Source: DASXBA01 sp046729895 (GTDB lineage: Bacteria > Actinomycetota > Thermoleophilia > Solirubrobacterales > Thermoleophilaceae). From it: DNA of 25,634 bases. The stretch lies in contig JBKPHP010000131.1 of assembly GCA_046729895.1 (NCBI GenBank), forward strand, positions 1-25,634, written 5' to 3'. How positions within the stretch are numbered: position 1 is the first letter of the stretch; the number at the start of each line of letters is the position of its first letter. The notes under the pieces are model-generated. The model had not been told where the DNA came from. It searched no databases and worked only from the letters and a program-made list of their open reading frames with translations. The translations under genes and the position numbers were made by a program. Below, piece by piece: positions 7,462 through 14,867 of this stretch.

Positions 7462-7572
7462 ATGAAAGGCGCTGTTCCCGCCCTCTCCATCGCCGTCCTC
7501 CTCGCCGTAGCTCGGCAGGAACCCGGGCGGCCGAAGCGGCCAAGCGGCATCGTCTCCTGCACGAAGAGATAA
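7462..7572 (+). CDS. Possible secreted mini-ORF or remnant with signal-like N-terminus
   Basis: A 36-codon frame beginning MKGAVPALSIAVLLAVA, which looks like the first half of a Sec signal peptide, then a short Arg/Pro-rich tail and a stop. TACAGT (7450–7455) lies 6 nt before the ATG, the same leaderless-promoter layout seen before several firm genes in this window. It may be a small exported peptide, the start of a decayed secreted protein, or chance. There is no homology evidence. Confidence 0.25.
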   Translation: MKGAVPALSIAVLLAVARQEPGRPKRPSGIVSCTKR

Positions 7573-7616
7573 GCGATGGCGTCGCCGCTCCGGCGCCGGA
7601 AGGTCGGGAGGGGCTT

Positions 7617-7651
7617 GGCGACTTTTCCCGACATATTCAGGAAAAGTCGCC
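7617..7651. repeat. Perfect 12-bp inverted repeat with 11-nt loop
   Basis: GGCGACTTTTCC (7617–7628) and GGAAAAGTCGCC (7640–7651) are perfectly complementary around an AT-rich 11-nt centre. The arms are unlike the local GC-rich sequence, and no second copy is visible in this window. Options are a terminator hairpin for the short upstream frame, a protein-binding dyad, or one copy of a dispersed genomic repeat. There is no T-tract directly after the stem. Confidence 0.6.
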
Positions 7652-7893
7652 CAGCCCGGGGGAGCGGCCTCCGTCCGGTTCTGAACTTGCGGGATCTGGG
7701 TAGGAATCGGCGAGGAGCTCAGTGGGAACTCATAGGGGGACGGTCTCGTAAGAACCCGAGGTCCTTTCGCTGGTGCGGCTCTGCTCGCGAGGGCATCACC
7801 GGTGCAGCGAAGCGCAGGGAGGTCATGCGCCGCTCGATCGACTATCTGCCCCGCTAGGGGACGCGGGGGCCGGGGCTCAAACCAACCACGGGG
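7652..7893. other. Noncoding stretch before the glycolipid-binding gene
   Basis: No convincing gene was found in these 242 bases. A plus-strand frame crosses it (7576–7857), but its product is Arg/Gly-rich, matches no family and runs through the inverted repeat. There is modest secondary structure, with GGAC/GTCC and CTCG/CGAG pairs around 7739–7765 and a CACCGGTG palindrome near 7798. No match was recognised to tmRNA, SRP RNA, RNase P RNA or tRNA. Confidence 0.4.
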
Positions 7894-7896
7894 GTG

Positions 7897-8445
7897 ATGC
7901 GGCGACTGCTCGTATGGCGGGGACTGGAGGAGTGGCTAGCCGAGGCCGCGGAGGTGCGGCTGGAGGCCGATCGGCTGGAGGCGCGGGGAACGCAGCTCGG
8001 AGCCGAACCGCATCCCTATCGCGCAGACTATGAGCTGAATACCACCGCGGGCTGGGTGACGGAGCGCCTCAGCGTCGACGTCCAGGACCGCGACGGCGAG
8101 CGCCGTCTGGACCTCCGTCGCGCAGCCGACGGGGGCTGGTCGGCGAGCGGCCACGCTCGGCCGGACCTGGAAGGCGCGCTCGACTGCGACCTGGCCTTCT
8201 CCCCGCTCACCAATACCATGCCGATGCTCCGCGAGCGGCTTCGCGACGGGGAAGGCCCGGTCGATCTCGAGATGGCGTGGGTCGCGCTGCCGGACCTCGA
8301 CATCCGCCGTTCCTCCCAGCGCTACGAGCCGATCGATGGCCACAGCGTCAGGTTCGTCAGCCGCGACAGCGACTTCCGGGCCGAGCTCGAGCTCGACGAG
8401 GACGGTCTCGTCCTCCGCTACCCGCGGCTGGCCGAGCGCTTGTAG
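7897..8445 (+). CDS. Putative glycolipid-binding protein (DUF1089 / PF06475 family)
   Basis: A 182-residue soluble protein with the hallmarks of the Glycolipid_bind family: an opening W-x-G-L-E block, ADYELN, a W-x-T-E/R-R-L strand, DLEGALDCDLAFSP, TNTMPM (family TNTLP), AWVALPDL, and a closing GLVLRYPRLAERL. The family folds as a β-barrel and is named after a Pseudomonas structure; its cellular role is not established. No signal peptide is present, so a cytoplasmic location is expected. The start may be the ATG at 7897 or the adjacent GTG at 7894; neither has a clear ribosome site. miaB begins 17 nt downstream but appears to have its own promoter, overlapping this gene's end. Confidence 0.75.
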   Translation: MRRLLVWRGLEEWLAEAAEVRLEADRLEARGTQLGAEPHPYRADYELNTTAGWVTERLSVDVQDRDGERRLDLRRAADGGWSASGHARPDLEGALDCDLAFSPLTNTMPMLRERLRDGEGPVDLEMAWVALPDLDIRRSSQRYEPIDGHSVRFVSRDSDFRAELELDEDGLVLRYPRLAERL

Positions 8446-8448
8446 GGC

Positions 8449-8454
8449 TATCCT
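8449..8454 (+). promoter_or_regulatory. Candidate -10 for leaderless miaB
   Basis: TATCCT lies 8 nt before the miaB ATG, and no Shine-Dalgarno is present in between. Transcription would start at or within a base or two of the start codon. Confidence 0.45.
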
Positions 8455-8462
8455 CGGCGGCG

Positions 8463-9794
8463 ATGGAGCCGCAGCGGAGCTACCACCTCACCACGTTCGG
8501 GTGCCAAATGAACGAGCACGACTCCGAGCGCATGAAGGGCATGCTCGAGTCGCTCGGCTATGGCGAGGCGGCCTCCCGTGAGCAGGCCGACCTGATCCTG
8601 TTCAACACGTGCTCGGTACGAGAGAAGGCCGACAACCGGTTGGTCGGCCACCTGGGCGAGGCGAAGCGGCTCAAGGGCGAGGACCCGACTCGCGTGGTCG
8701 GGGTAGGAGGCTGCTGGTCGCAGTCGATGAAGGAGCGCGTCTTCGAGCAATTCCCGTTCGTGGACGTGGCCTTCGGACCGGGCCAGTACCACAAGCTGGC
8801 CGAGTTCCTGACGAGCGACAGCCTCACGGCGCAGGGATACTTCGAGTTCGAGGGCTTCACCGGCCACCTGCCGGCCAAGCGCGAGCGCGAGCACCAGGCC
8901 TGGGTGCAGATCTCGGTGGGCTGCAACTGCGTGTGCGCGTATTGCATCGTGCCCTCCACAAGGGGACGTGAGGTGTCACGTCCCCCGGCGGAGCTCGTCC
9001 AGGAGGTGGAGCGCCTGGCGGCCGACGGCGTCAAGGAGGTCACGCTGCTCGGCCAGAACGTCTGCTCCTACGGACGCGACCTGCCGAAGGGAGCGAAGAG
9101 AACCTTCGCCGAGCTGTTGACGATGGTCGACGCCGTCGACGGCATCGAGCGGATCCGCTACACGAGCCCGCACCCCAAGGACATCCGGGAGGACGTGGTC
9201 CGCGCCCACGCGGAGCTCCCCTCGGTCTGCGAGCACATCCACCTGCCGCTCCAGTCGGGATCGAGCCGAATTCTCAAGGCGATGAAGCGGACCTATGACC
9301 GCGGCCGTTACCTCGACCGCGCCGCGATGATCCGGGAGCACGTCCCCGACTGCGCCGTTACCACGGACATCATCGTAGGGTTCCCGGGCGAGACGGACGA
9401 GGACTTCCAGGAGACGCTGCAGGTGGTGGAGGAGGTGCGCTACGACTCTGCCTTCACCTTCATCTTCTCTCCGCGGCGGGACACGCCGGCCGCCGAGCAC
9501 CCCAACCAGCTCCCCTACGACGTCAAGCGTGAGCGGATGGAGCGTCTGGTCGACGCGGTCCAGCAGATCGCCACGGAGCGGGCGCAGCGGTTTGTGGGGC
9601 GCACCATGGAGGTGCTGGTCGAGGGCCCCTCGCGGACGGACCCGGCGCGGCTGCGGGGCCGCACCCGGCACAACAAGACCGTCAACTTCACTGGCGTCGC
9701 CAGCCCGGGCGACCTGACCGACGTCGAGATCGCGTCGGCGACGAGCACGACGCTGTCGGGTGAGGAGCGCCTGCTGGCCAGGCTCCCCGCCTAG
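8463..9794 (+). CDS. miaB: tRNA-2-methylthio-N6-dimethylallyladenosine synthase
   Basis: A 443-residue radical-SAM methylthiotransferase that converts i6A37 to ms2i6A37 in tRNAs reading UNN codons. The N-terminal UPF0004 domain carries the three auxiliary-cluster cysteines, Cys14 (FGCQMN), Cys50 (NTCSVREKA) and Cys84 (GGCWSQ). The radical-SAM cluster is Cys154-x3-Cys158-x2-Cys161 in GCNCVCAYCIVPSTRG, with an additional Cys156. A TRAM domain closes the protein (about 380–443; GRTRHNKTVNF). The start at 8463 is chosen because MEPQRSYHLTTFGCQ matches the family opening; the frame remains open upstream within the preceding gene. miaA, which supplies its i6A substrate, lies less than 1 kb away beyond a convergent lipoprotein gene. 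Its TAG stop shares CTAG with that gene's stop. Confidence 0.96.
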   Translation: MEPQRSYHLTTFGCQMNEHDSERMKGMLESLGYGEAASREQADLILFNTCSVREKADNRLVGHLGEAKRLKGEDPTRVVGVGGCWSQSMKERVFEQFPFVDVAFGPGQYHKLAEFLTSDSLTAQGYFEFEGFTGHLPAKREREHQAWVQISVGCNCVCAYCIVPSTRGREVSRPPAELVQEVERLAADGVKEVTLLGQNVCSYGRDLPKGAKRTFAELLTMVDAVDGIERIRYTSPHPKDIREDVVRAHAELPSVCEHIHLPLQSGSSRILKAMKRTYDRGRYLDRAAMIREHVPDCAVTTDIIVGFPGETDEDFQETLQVVEEVRYDSAFTFIFSPRRDTPAAEHPNQLPYDVKRERMERLVDAVQQIATERAQRFVGRTMEVLVEGPSRTDPARLRGRTRHNKTVNFTGVASPGDLTDVEIASATSTTLSGEERLLARLPA

Positions 9795-10534
9795 CGACCG
9801 GCGAATCGCTTCAGGTCGGCGAGGATCCGCAAGGCCGCGATGTAGCCGATTCCGAGCGTCCAGGCGTCATACGCGCCGGGGCGGGCTCCGGGTAGCAGGT
9901 CGGTTCGCGGCCGCGGGTGGGGGAGGCGGACGTCGTCCAGGATCGAGGCGACGAAGGGCCGGCTGAGCGAGCGGCGGACCTGCGCGGGCATGGAGGGCCT
10001 GCCGCGCCGGCGGATCAGTCCCCGCACGCGAGCGGCCACGCGGTCGTACTCGATGAGGAGCCGCTCCGCGTAGTCCGCTTGTCCGAGCGACTCGCCGTCC
10101 TGGCGCAGGTTCGGCTTCCAGTCGACCCTCTGGTCGAGGACCACCGTCGGCGCGATGCTGTCCAGCCGCCTGTAGAGGCGCTTCTGACTCTGCTCGGCCG
10201 CGAGGATCACGTCCGGATCGAGGCCCCTGATGCGAGTCAGGTTCGGCCGGGCAACGGGACCCACCAGCCGGACGGCCCGTGTGCGCGCGCCGAGATAGCG
10301 CGGGAGCGTCCCGGCGGCTCCCACGGGAGTCGCCCCGAGGGCCACGGCGTCATCCAGCTCGCTCGGGTAGAGGACCACCGGCCGCTTGGGCTGCCCCGGA
10401 ACCTTCGTCTGCCCCAGAGCGTGGCGGACCTTGAGGTTGTGCGTCGTCTCCGGCGGGTCGTCGGTGTCGGTCGCCTGGCACCCCGCAAGCGCCAGCGCGG
10501 CGGCCGCGCAGAGGAAGACTCCCAATCGGGGCAT
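9791..10534 (-). CDS. FecB/BtuF-type substrate-binding lipoprotein
   Basis: A 247-residue lipoprotein of the periplasmic-binding-protein family that captures iron-siderophores or cobalamin (PF01497-like). The signal peptide ends in the lipobox LAGC with acylated Cys19. The mature part has the family pattern PVVLYPSELDDAVALGATPVG, then LDPDVILAAEQSQKRL and APTVVLDQRVDWKPNL. It is shorter than the usual 300 or so residues, so the second lobe may be reduced. The start is the ATG at 10534, directly after AGGGGG; the frame is open upstream, but the lipobox position requires this start. No permease or ATPase gene is adjacent, so it is an orphan binding protein here. It is divergent from miaA (55 nt) and its TAG overlaps the miaB stop within CTAG (9791–9794). 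Confidence 0.8.
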   Translation of the reverse strand: MPRLGVFLCAAAALALAGCQATDTDDPPETTHNLKVRHALGQTKVPGQPKRPVVLYPSELDDAVALGATPVGAAGTLPRYLGARTRAVRLVGPVARPNLTRIRGLDPDVILAAEQSQKRLYRRLDSIAPTVVLDQRVDWKPNLRQDGESLGQADYAERLLIEYDRVAARVRGLIRRRGRPSMPAQVRRSLSRPFVASILDDVRLPHPRPRTDLLPGARPGAYDAWTLGIGYIAALRILADLKRFAGR

Positions 10535-10577
10535 CCCCCTATTCCTAGCGATCGGGCCGCGAGCCGCGTCAGGCGGC

Positions 10578-10583
10578 CATACT
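10578..10583 (+). promoter_or_regulatory. Candidate -10 for miaA
   Basis: CATACT lies 6 nt before the GTG start of miaA with no Shine-Dalgarno, consistent with a leaderless transcript, though its first base departs from the TAnnnT pattern seen elsewhere in the window. Confidence 0.35.
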
Positions 10584-10589
10584 CGCGAC

Positions 10590-11504
10590 GTGAAGCTTGT
10601 TGCCATCTTCGGGCCCACGGGCGTGGGGAAGACCGCGGTTGCCGTGGCGCTCGCGGAGCGTCTCCGCGAGCGCGGCGAGGATCCCGTGGCGATCTCCGCG
10701 GACGCCCTGCAGGTGTACCGGGGCCTGGGCACCCTGACGGGCGCGGCCACCCCCGAGCAGCGCGCGCGCCTCGAGCACCGCCTGGTCGGCTTTGTCCCGA
10801 TCAACGAGACCTTTTCGGCGGGCGAGTTCGCCGCCCTGGCGCAGTCGGAGATCGATAACGCTCTGGCCGCGGGGCGGCGGCCCATCGTCGTCGGAGGAAC
10901 CGGGCTCTACCTGCAAGCCGCCCTCTGTGACCTGGACCTTCGACCCCCGCCCCCGGCAGGTGTCCGCGAGCGGCTCCTGCGGGCGCTGGAGCGCCGCGGG
11001 TCGGAGGCCCTGCATGCCGAGCTGGCCGAACGGGCGCCGACCGCCGCGGCGGCGATCCAGTCAGGTGACCTCAGCCGCATCGTGCGGGCGCTCGAGCTGC
11101 TCGAGATGGGGGAGGATCCCGCGCCGGCGGGCGAGGGGTCGCGGCTGTGGACGTCCGAGACGCGGCATCCCACGCTGCTCTGCGGGCTGGTGATTGACCG
11201 CGACGTGCTCTACGAGCGGATCGACGAGCGCGTGGAGGAGATCGTGGCCGCAGACGGTGCGGTGGAGGTCTACCGAGCCGACAGCGCCGGCGCCTCACGC
11301 ACGGCGCGCCAGGCCCTCGGCTTCCACGAGCTGCTCCGGGGCGACATCGAGGGGATGAAGCAGCGGACGCGCAACTACGCGAAGCGGCAGCTCACGTGGA
11401 TGCGGAAGCTACCCGGCGTGCACCTGATCGATGTGACGAGGCTGGGGCCGGCCGAGGTGGCGGCGCTTATACTGGCCGCTGCCGAGGGGGGCGCGGAGAC
11501 CTAA
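10590..11504 (+). CDS. miaA: tRNA dimethylallyltransferase
   Basis: A 304-residue enzyme that transfers a dimethylallyl group from DMAPP to N6 of A37 in tRNA, giving i6A, the substrate of MiaB. The P-loop GPTGVGKT is at residues 8–15, followed by SADALQVYRG (family SADSMQVYRG), GGTGLYLQA and the tRNA-binding RTRNYAKRQLTWMRK near the C-terminus. The GTG at 10590 is the start because it puts VKLVAIFGPTGVGKT at the N-terminus as in all homologues; the longer open frame is antisense to the lipoprotein gene. The stop at 11504 is followed after 3 nt by the ribosome site of the next gene, so miaA and the acylase-like gene are probably co-transcribed. Confidence 0.95.
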   Translation: MKLVAIFGPTGVGKTAVAVALAERLRERGEDPVAISADALQVYRGLGTLTGAATPEQRARLEHRLVGFVPINETFSAGEFAALAQSEIDNALAAGRRPIVVGGTGLYLQAALCDLDLRPPPPAGVRERLLRALERRGSEALHAELAERAPTAAAAIQSGDLSRIVRALELLEMGEDPAPAGEGSRLWTSETRHPTLLCGLVIDRDVLYERIDERVEEIVAADGAVEVYRADSAGASRTARQALGFHELLRGDIEGMKQRTRNYAKRQLTWMRKLPGVHLIDVTRLGPAEVAALILAAAEGGAET

Positions 11505-11527
11505 CGGAGGAGGGTCCCGTCAAGCGC

Positions 11528-13945
11528 TTGCCGGTCGCCTGTGCCGTCTGTGTGGGCCTCGCCCTGCCGGCCACGGCGCTCGCGGTGCGCGACGAGGCAC
11601 GTTCAGCGCGGAACATCATCCCGGCGGGGGCGTACGGCAGCGTCCCCATACCGGCGGGCGCCGACCGGGAGGCCCACCTCTACGACGGCTTGACGCCGTT
11701 GTTCGATCGCGTGCGGACGAGCGACCTCTACCGCTTCTTCAAGACCGAGCGCTTCGGCACGAGGGGGCAGGGGCCCCTGAGGCGGGTCACCGAGCCGCGC
11801 CCCGGCCTGCGAATCGTGCGCGACCGCTACAACGTGCCGCACATACGGGGCCGCACCGACGACGATGTGACCTTCGGCATGGGCTGGGCGGTCGCCCAGA
11901 CCGGGGAGATCCTCTGGGAGTTGGCTCGATTCAACGCCCGGGTGGCCGCGATAGACGTGCCCGGCTACCAGGCGCTCAACCTGATAGAGCGGGTGCGCAG
12001 CTTCAAACCCAGCGCGCAAACCGAGGCGGAGGTCGCCAAGCAGAGCGGAGTTCTCCGCCGTGCGGGGCGCAAGGGCCGACGCCTTCTGCACGACATCGAC
12101 GTCTTCTTGGAGGGCATCAACGGCTACTACCGGGCGAACGAGAGGAATCACGAGCCCTGGACGCGCAACGACGTGTTTGCCCTCAACGCCGTGAAAGGGC
12201 AGTTCCTGGGCCAGGGCGGCGACGGCGAGACGCGCAGCGCGCAGCTGCTCTCCGGCCTACGCGCGCGCCTTGGCGCCCGTCGCGGGGAATCTGTGTGGAA
12301 CGATCTGCGACAGCGCGAGGATCCCGAGACGGCGGTCTCGATCGGCGGACGCTTTCCCTACGGGCGGCGGCCGAGCCGTCGGCGGGGGAACGTCGTGCTC
12401 GACAACGGCTCCTTCGAACCGGCTCCGGGGGCAGGCCCCCAGGCGGACGGCGGCCCGCTGCCACCGGCGAGCAACATCCTGATGGTGTCGCCGCGACGCT
12501 CGGCCACGGGGGGAACGCTGTTCGTAGGGGGTCCGCAGATCGGCTACTTCTATCCGAACCTGACCGAAGAGGTGGTCCTCCGCGGGCCCGGTTGGCGCAG
12601 CCGTGGAGTGACATCCGCACCGTTCCCCGGCTACATGCTGATCGGACGCCGCGAGCGATTCGCGTGGACCCTGACTTCAGCCGGGGCAGACATCATCGAC
12701 CACTACGCCGAGACGCTCTGCGGCAGCGACACCAAGTACCTGTACAAGGGCCGCTGCCGCGACATGACCATCTTCGACGCGGGCACGCTGGATGGCGAGC
12801 CGGTCCGCTTCCTCCGCACCGTGCACGGACCCGTGATCGGCTATGCGCGGGTCAGGGGCCGTCGCGTCGCCATATCGCGCAAGCGCTCGAGCTACGGGCG
12901 GGATGCTCTGGATCAGCTCTTCTTCCAGGCTCTGACACACGCCCGCATTCGCGGCCCGCGCGACTTCTTCCACGCCGCGCTGCAGTCGCCCCAGACCTTC
13001 AATGCCTTCTACGCCGACCGCCGGAACATCGGGATGGTCACGACGGGGCGGCTGCCGCTGCGCCCGCGCACGATCGATCCCGGGCTCCCCGTGGACGGGC
13101 GCGGGCGCTACGAGTGGCGGGGCATCCTTTCGAACCGCCGGCATCCCCGGGGCGTCAACCCGCGGGCCGGCTTCCTCAACAACTGGAACAACAAGCCCGC
13201 GCGCGGCTTCCGGGCGGCGGACGACCAGTTCGGCTACGGATCGATCGAACGCGACGACCTGCTGAACCGGCTGATCGCCCGGCGCCGCCGGCACACGCTG
13301 GCGAGCGTGGTCGGCGCGATGAACGCAGCCGCGACGCAGGACGTGAGGGCGGTGCGCTTCGTGCCCGTGCTCGCGGCTGTGCTGCACAGAGGACGTCCAC
13401 CGAGCGCCCGCGCCGAGCGAATGCTCCAGCTCCTCGACCGCTGGCGGCGGCGCGGGAGCAGCAGGCTTGACCGTGACCTCAACGGGACGATCGACGCCCC
13501 CGGCGCGGCCGTGCTCGACGCTGCCTGGGACGACCTCGCCGACGCGGTGATGCGACCGCTGCTGGGCCCGCTGGCGGACCAGCTCGACAGATCGGCGCTC
13601 ATGCGCCGGTTCGACCTGCCCCCGAGGGGCCAGTTCAACGGCTGGCACCAGTACATGGACAAGGACCTACGCAGGCTGCTCGGGAGGGGGGTGCGGGGGA
13701 AGCTGCGGAACCGCTACTGCGGCCGCGGCAGCCTGCGCCGCTGCGCGAGCGATCTCTGGGCGGTGCTCGAGCAGACCGGTGCTCGGCTCGCCGCCGAGCA
13801 GGGGCCCAATCCGGATGGCTGGCACGCCGACGCCACGCGTGAGCGCATCACCTTCCGTCCCGGCGTCCTGACCACGACGATGCGATACACGAACCGGCCG
13901 AGCGGTATCCAGCAGGCGGTTCGCTTCCGGAGACCTGCGAAGTAG
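11528..13945 (+). CDS. Penicillin acylase-family Ntn hydrolase, secreted
   Basis: About 805 residues of the penicillin/acyl-homoserine-lactone acylase family (PF01804), exported precursors that self-cleave into α and β chains and hydrolyse amide bonds. An α-like region with RIVRDRYNVPHIRGRTDDDVTFGMGWAVAQ precedes the predicted cleavage site; the nucleophile serine, at about residue 315, is in PPASNILMVSP (codon 12470–12472), matching the GSNxW-type motif. Downstream NLTEEVVLRGPGW, TVHGPVIG and FLNNWNNKP are family landmarks. The start is uncertain: an ideal AGGAGGG (11508–11514) and a signal peptide beginning K-R-L-P point to 11519, but that codon is GTC. TTG at 11528 is the nearest standard start and is used here. 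Substrate is unknown. A strong hairpin follows the stop. Confidence 0.85.
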   Translation: MPVACAVCVGLALPATALAVRDEARSARNIIPAGAYGSVPIPAGADREAHLYDGLTPLFDRVRTSDLYRFFKTERFGTRGQGPLRRVTEPRPGLRIVRDRYNVPHIRGRTDDDVTFGMGWAVAQTGEILWELARFNARVAAIDVPGYQALNLIERVRSFKPSAQTEAEVAKQSGVLRRAGRKGRRLLHDIDVFLEGINGYYRANERNHEPWTRNDVFALNAVKGQFLGQGGDGETRSAQLLSGLRARLGARRGESVWNDLRQREDPETAVSIGGRFPYGRRPSRRRGNVVLDNGSFEPAPGAGPQADGGPLPPASNILMVSPRRSATGGTLFVGGPQIGYFYPNLTEEVVLRGPGWRSRGVTSAPFPGYMLIGRRERFAWTLTSAGADIIDHYAETLCGSDTKYLYKGRCRDMTIFDAGTLDGEPVRFLRTVHGPVIGYARVRGRRVAISRKRSSYGRDALDQLFFQALTHARIRGPRDFFHAALQSPQTFNAFYADRRNIGMVTTGRLPLRPRTIDPGLPVDGRGRYEWRGILSNRRHPRGVNPRAGFLNNWNNKPARGFRAADDQFGYGSIERDDLLNRLIARRRRHTLASVVGAMNAAATQDVRAVRFVPVLAAVLHRGRPPSARAERMLQLLDRWRRRGSSRLDRDLNGTIDAPGAAVLDAAWDDLADAVMRPLLGPLADQLDRSALMRRFDLPPRGQFNGWHQYMDKDLRRLLGRGVRGKLRNRYCGRGSLRRCASDLWAVLEQTGARLAAEQGPNPDGWHADATRERITFRPGVLTTTMRYTNRPSGIQQAVRFRRPAK

Positions 13946-13950
13946 ACCTC

Positions 13951-13975
13951 CGCGGGGCTTCCGGCCCCGCGTTCT
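13951..13975 (+). terminator. Hairpin terminator after the acylase-like gene
   Basis: CGCGGGGC (13951–13958) pairs perfectly with GCCCCGCG (13964–13971) around a 5-nt loop and is followed by TTCT. It starts 5 nt after the acylase stop and before the dapF promoter, a good place for an intrinsic terminator, though the T-run is short. Confidence 0.6.
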
Positions 13976-14005
13976 GATGCCAAGGCTCGGCCTCCGGCCT
14001 CGCTA

Positions 14006-14011
14006 TAGGGT
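14006..14011 (+). promoter_or_regulatory. Candidate -10 for leaderless dapF
   Basis: TAGGGT lies 7 nt before the GTG start of dapF with no Shine-Dalgarno in between; it falls just after the acylase terminator, where a new transcription unit is expected. Confidence 0.5.
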
Positions 14012-14018
14012 CCCGGCC

Positions 14019-14867
14019 GTGCGCTTCGAGAAGTGGCAGGCGCTCGGCAACGACTACGCGATCGTCGAGGAGGAGGAACTTCCGTTCGAGCTGACGGCAT
14101 CCCGCGTGAGAGCGCTCTGCGCGCCGCATACCGGGATCGGCTCCGACGGCCTGCTCGTGCTCTCACCGAACGAGGAGCGAGGCTTCGTGGCGTCGCTGCG
14201 GATCTTCAACCCGGACGGCTCGGAAGCCGAGTTGTCGGGAAACGGGGTGCGCGAGGCGGTGATGTACCTGCGGCGAAACGGCTGGACCGAGCACGACAGC
14301 TTCTCGCTCGACACGCCCGCGGGTGAGGTGAGCGTGCGCATAACGGGTGTAAACACGTGCACGGTCGACATGGGCCGCGCTCGGCTTCGCTCCGACTCCG
14401 ACTTCCCCTCCGGCAACGAAGATGGCCGCGGGGAGCTCGACGCCGGCGGGCGCCGGTTCAGCTTCGAGTTCGTACAGGTGGGGAACCCGCAGTGCTCGAT
14501 CGAGGTGGGGGAGGAGCTGCCGGAGCTCGACGTCGCACGCTACGGCCCGGAGATCGAGCGGCACCAGCTGTTTCCCAACCGGACCAACGTGTCCTTCCGG
14601 CGGCGCGACGCCGACGACGAGATCAGCGCCCGCATCTTCGAGCGTGGCGTAGGCGAGACGATGTCCTCGGGCACCGGTGCAGCGGGCGCCGCCGTGGCGG
14701 CCGTGCTGCGGGGCGCGCCCAGCTCGATCACGGTCCACCTCGGGGGCGGCGACCTGAGCGTCGAAGTCGGAGAGGACCTAAGCGTGAGCCTGACCGGTTG
14801 GGCCGTGCCCGTCTACAGCGGCATCCTCAGCGACGAGCTGGTGCAGGCTCTGAATGAAGCCGAGTAA
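14019..14867 (+). CDS. dapF: Diaminopimelate epimerase homologue with both catalytic Cys replaced by Ser
   Basis: A 282-residue DapF-fold protein. DapF interconverts LL- and meso-diaminopimelate using two cysteines as acid and base. Fold landmarks are present: FEKWQALGNDYAIV, GIGSDGLL, FNPDGSEAE, QVGNPQCSIEV, FPNRTNVSF and ERGVGET. However, the first catalytic motif is LSGNGVR with Ser at residue 73 (TCG, 14235–14237), and the second is MSSGTGAAG with Ser at residue 217 (TCG, 14667–14669). These positions coincide with Cys73 and Cys217 of the H. influenzae enzyme. Neither serine codon is one base from a cysteine codon, so sequencing error is unlikely. The GTG at 14019 gives the conserved N-terminus. 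It overlaps dapL by 14 nt. The family is certain; true epimerase activity is not. Confidence 0.88.
   Translation: MRFEKWQALGNDYAIVEEEELPFELTASRVRALCAPHTGIGSDGLLVLSPNEERGFVASLRIFNPDGSEAELSGNGVREAVMYLRRNGWTEHDSFSLDTPAGEVSVRITGVNTCTVDMGRARLRSDSDFPSGNEDGRGELDAGGRRFSFEFVQVGNPQCSIEVGEELPELDVARYGPEIERHQLFPNRTNVSFRRRDADDEISARIFERGVGETMSSGTGAAGAAVAAVLRGAPSSITVHLGGGDLSVEVGEDLSVSLTGWAVPVYSGILSDELVQALNEAE

Noticed and set aside
7329..7634. 101-codon minus-strand frame upstream of the BNR gene
   Set aside because: It crosses both the 9-bp dyad and part of the 12-bp inverted repeat and encodes an Arg-rich product with no family pattern.
7652..7893. Possible tmRNA, SRP RNA or RNase P RNA in the gene-poor stretch
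   Set aside because: None of the conserved cores of these RNAs could be found on either strand.
12677..13648. 323-codon frame antisense to the acylase-like gene
   Set aside because: No recognisable motif; the sense strand has the full Ntn-hydrolase pattern.
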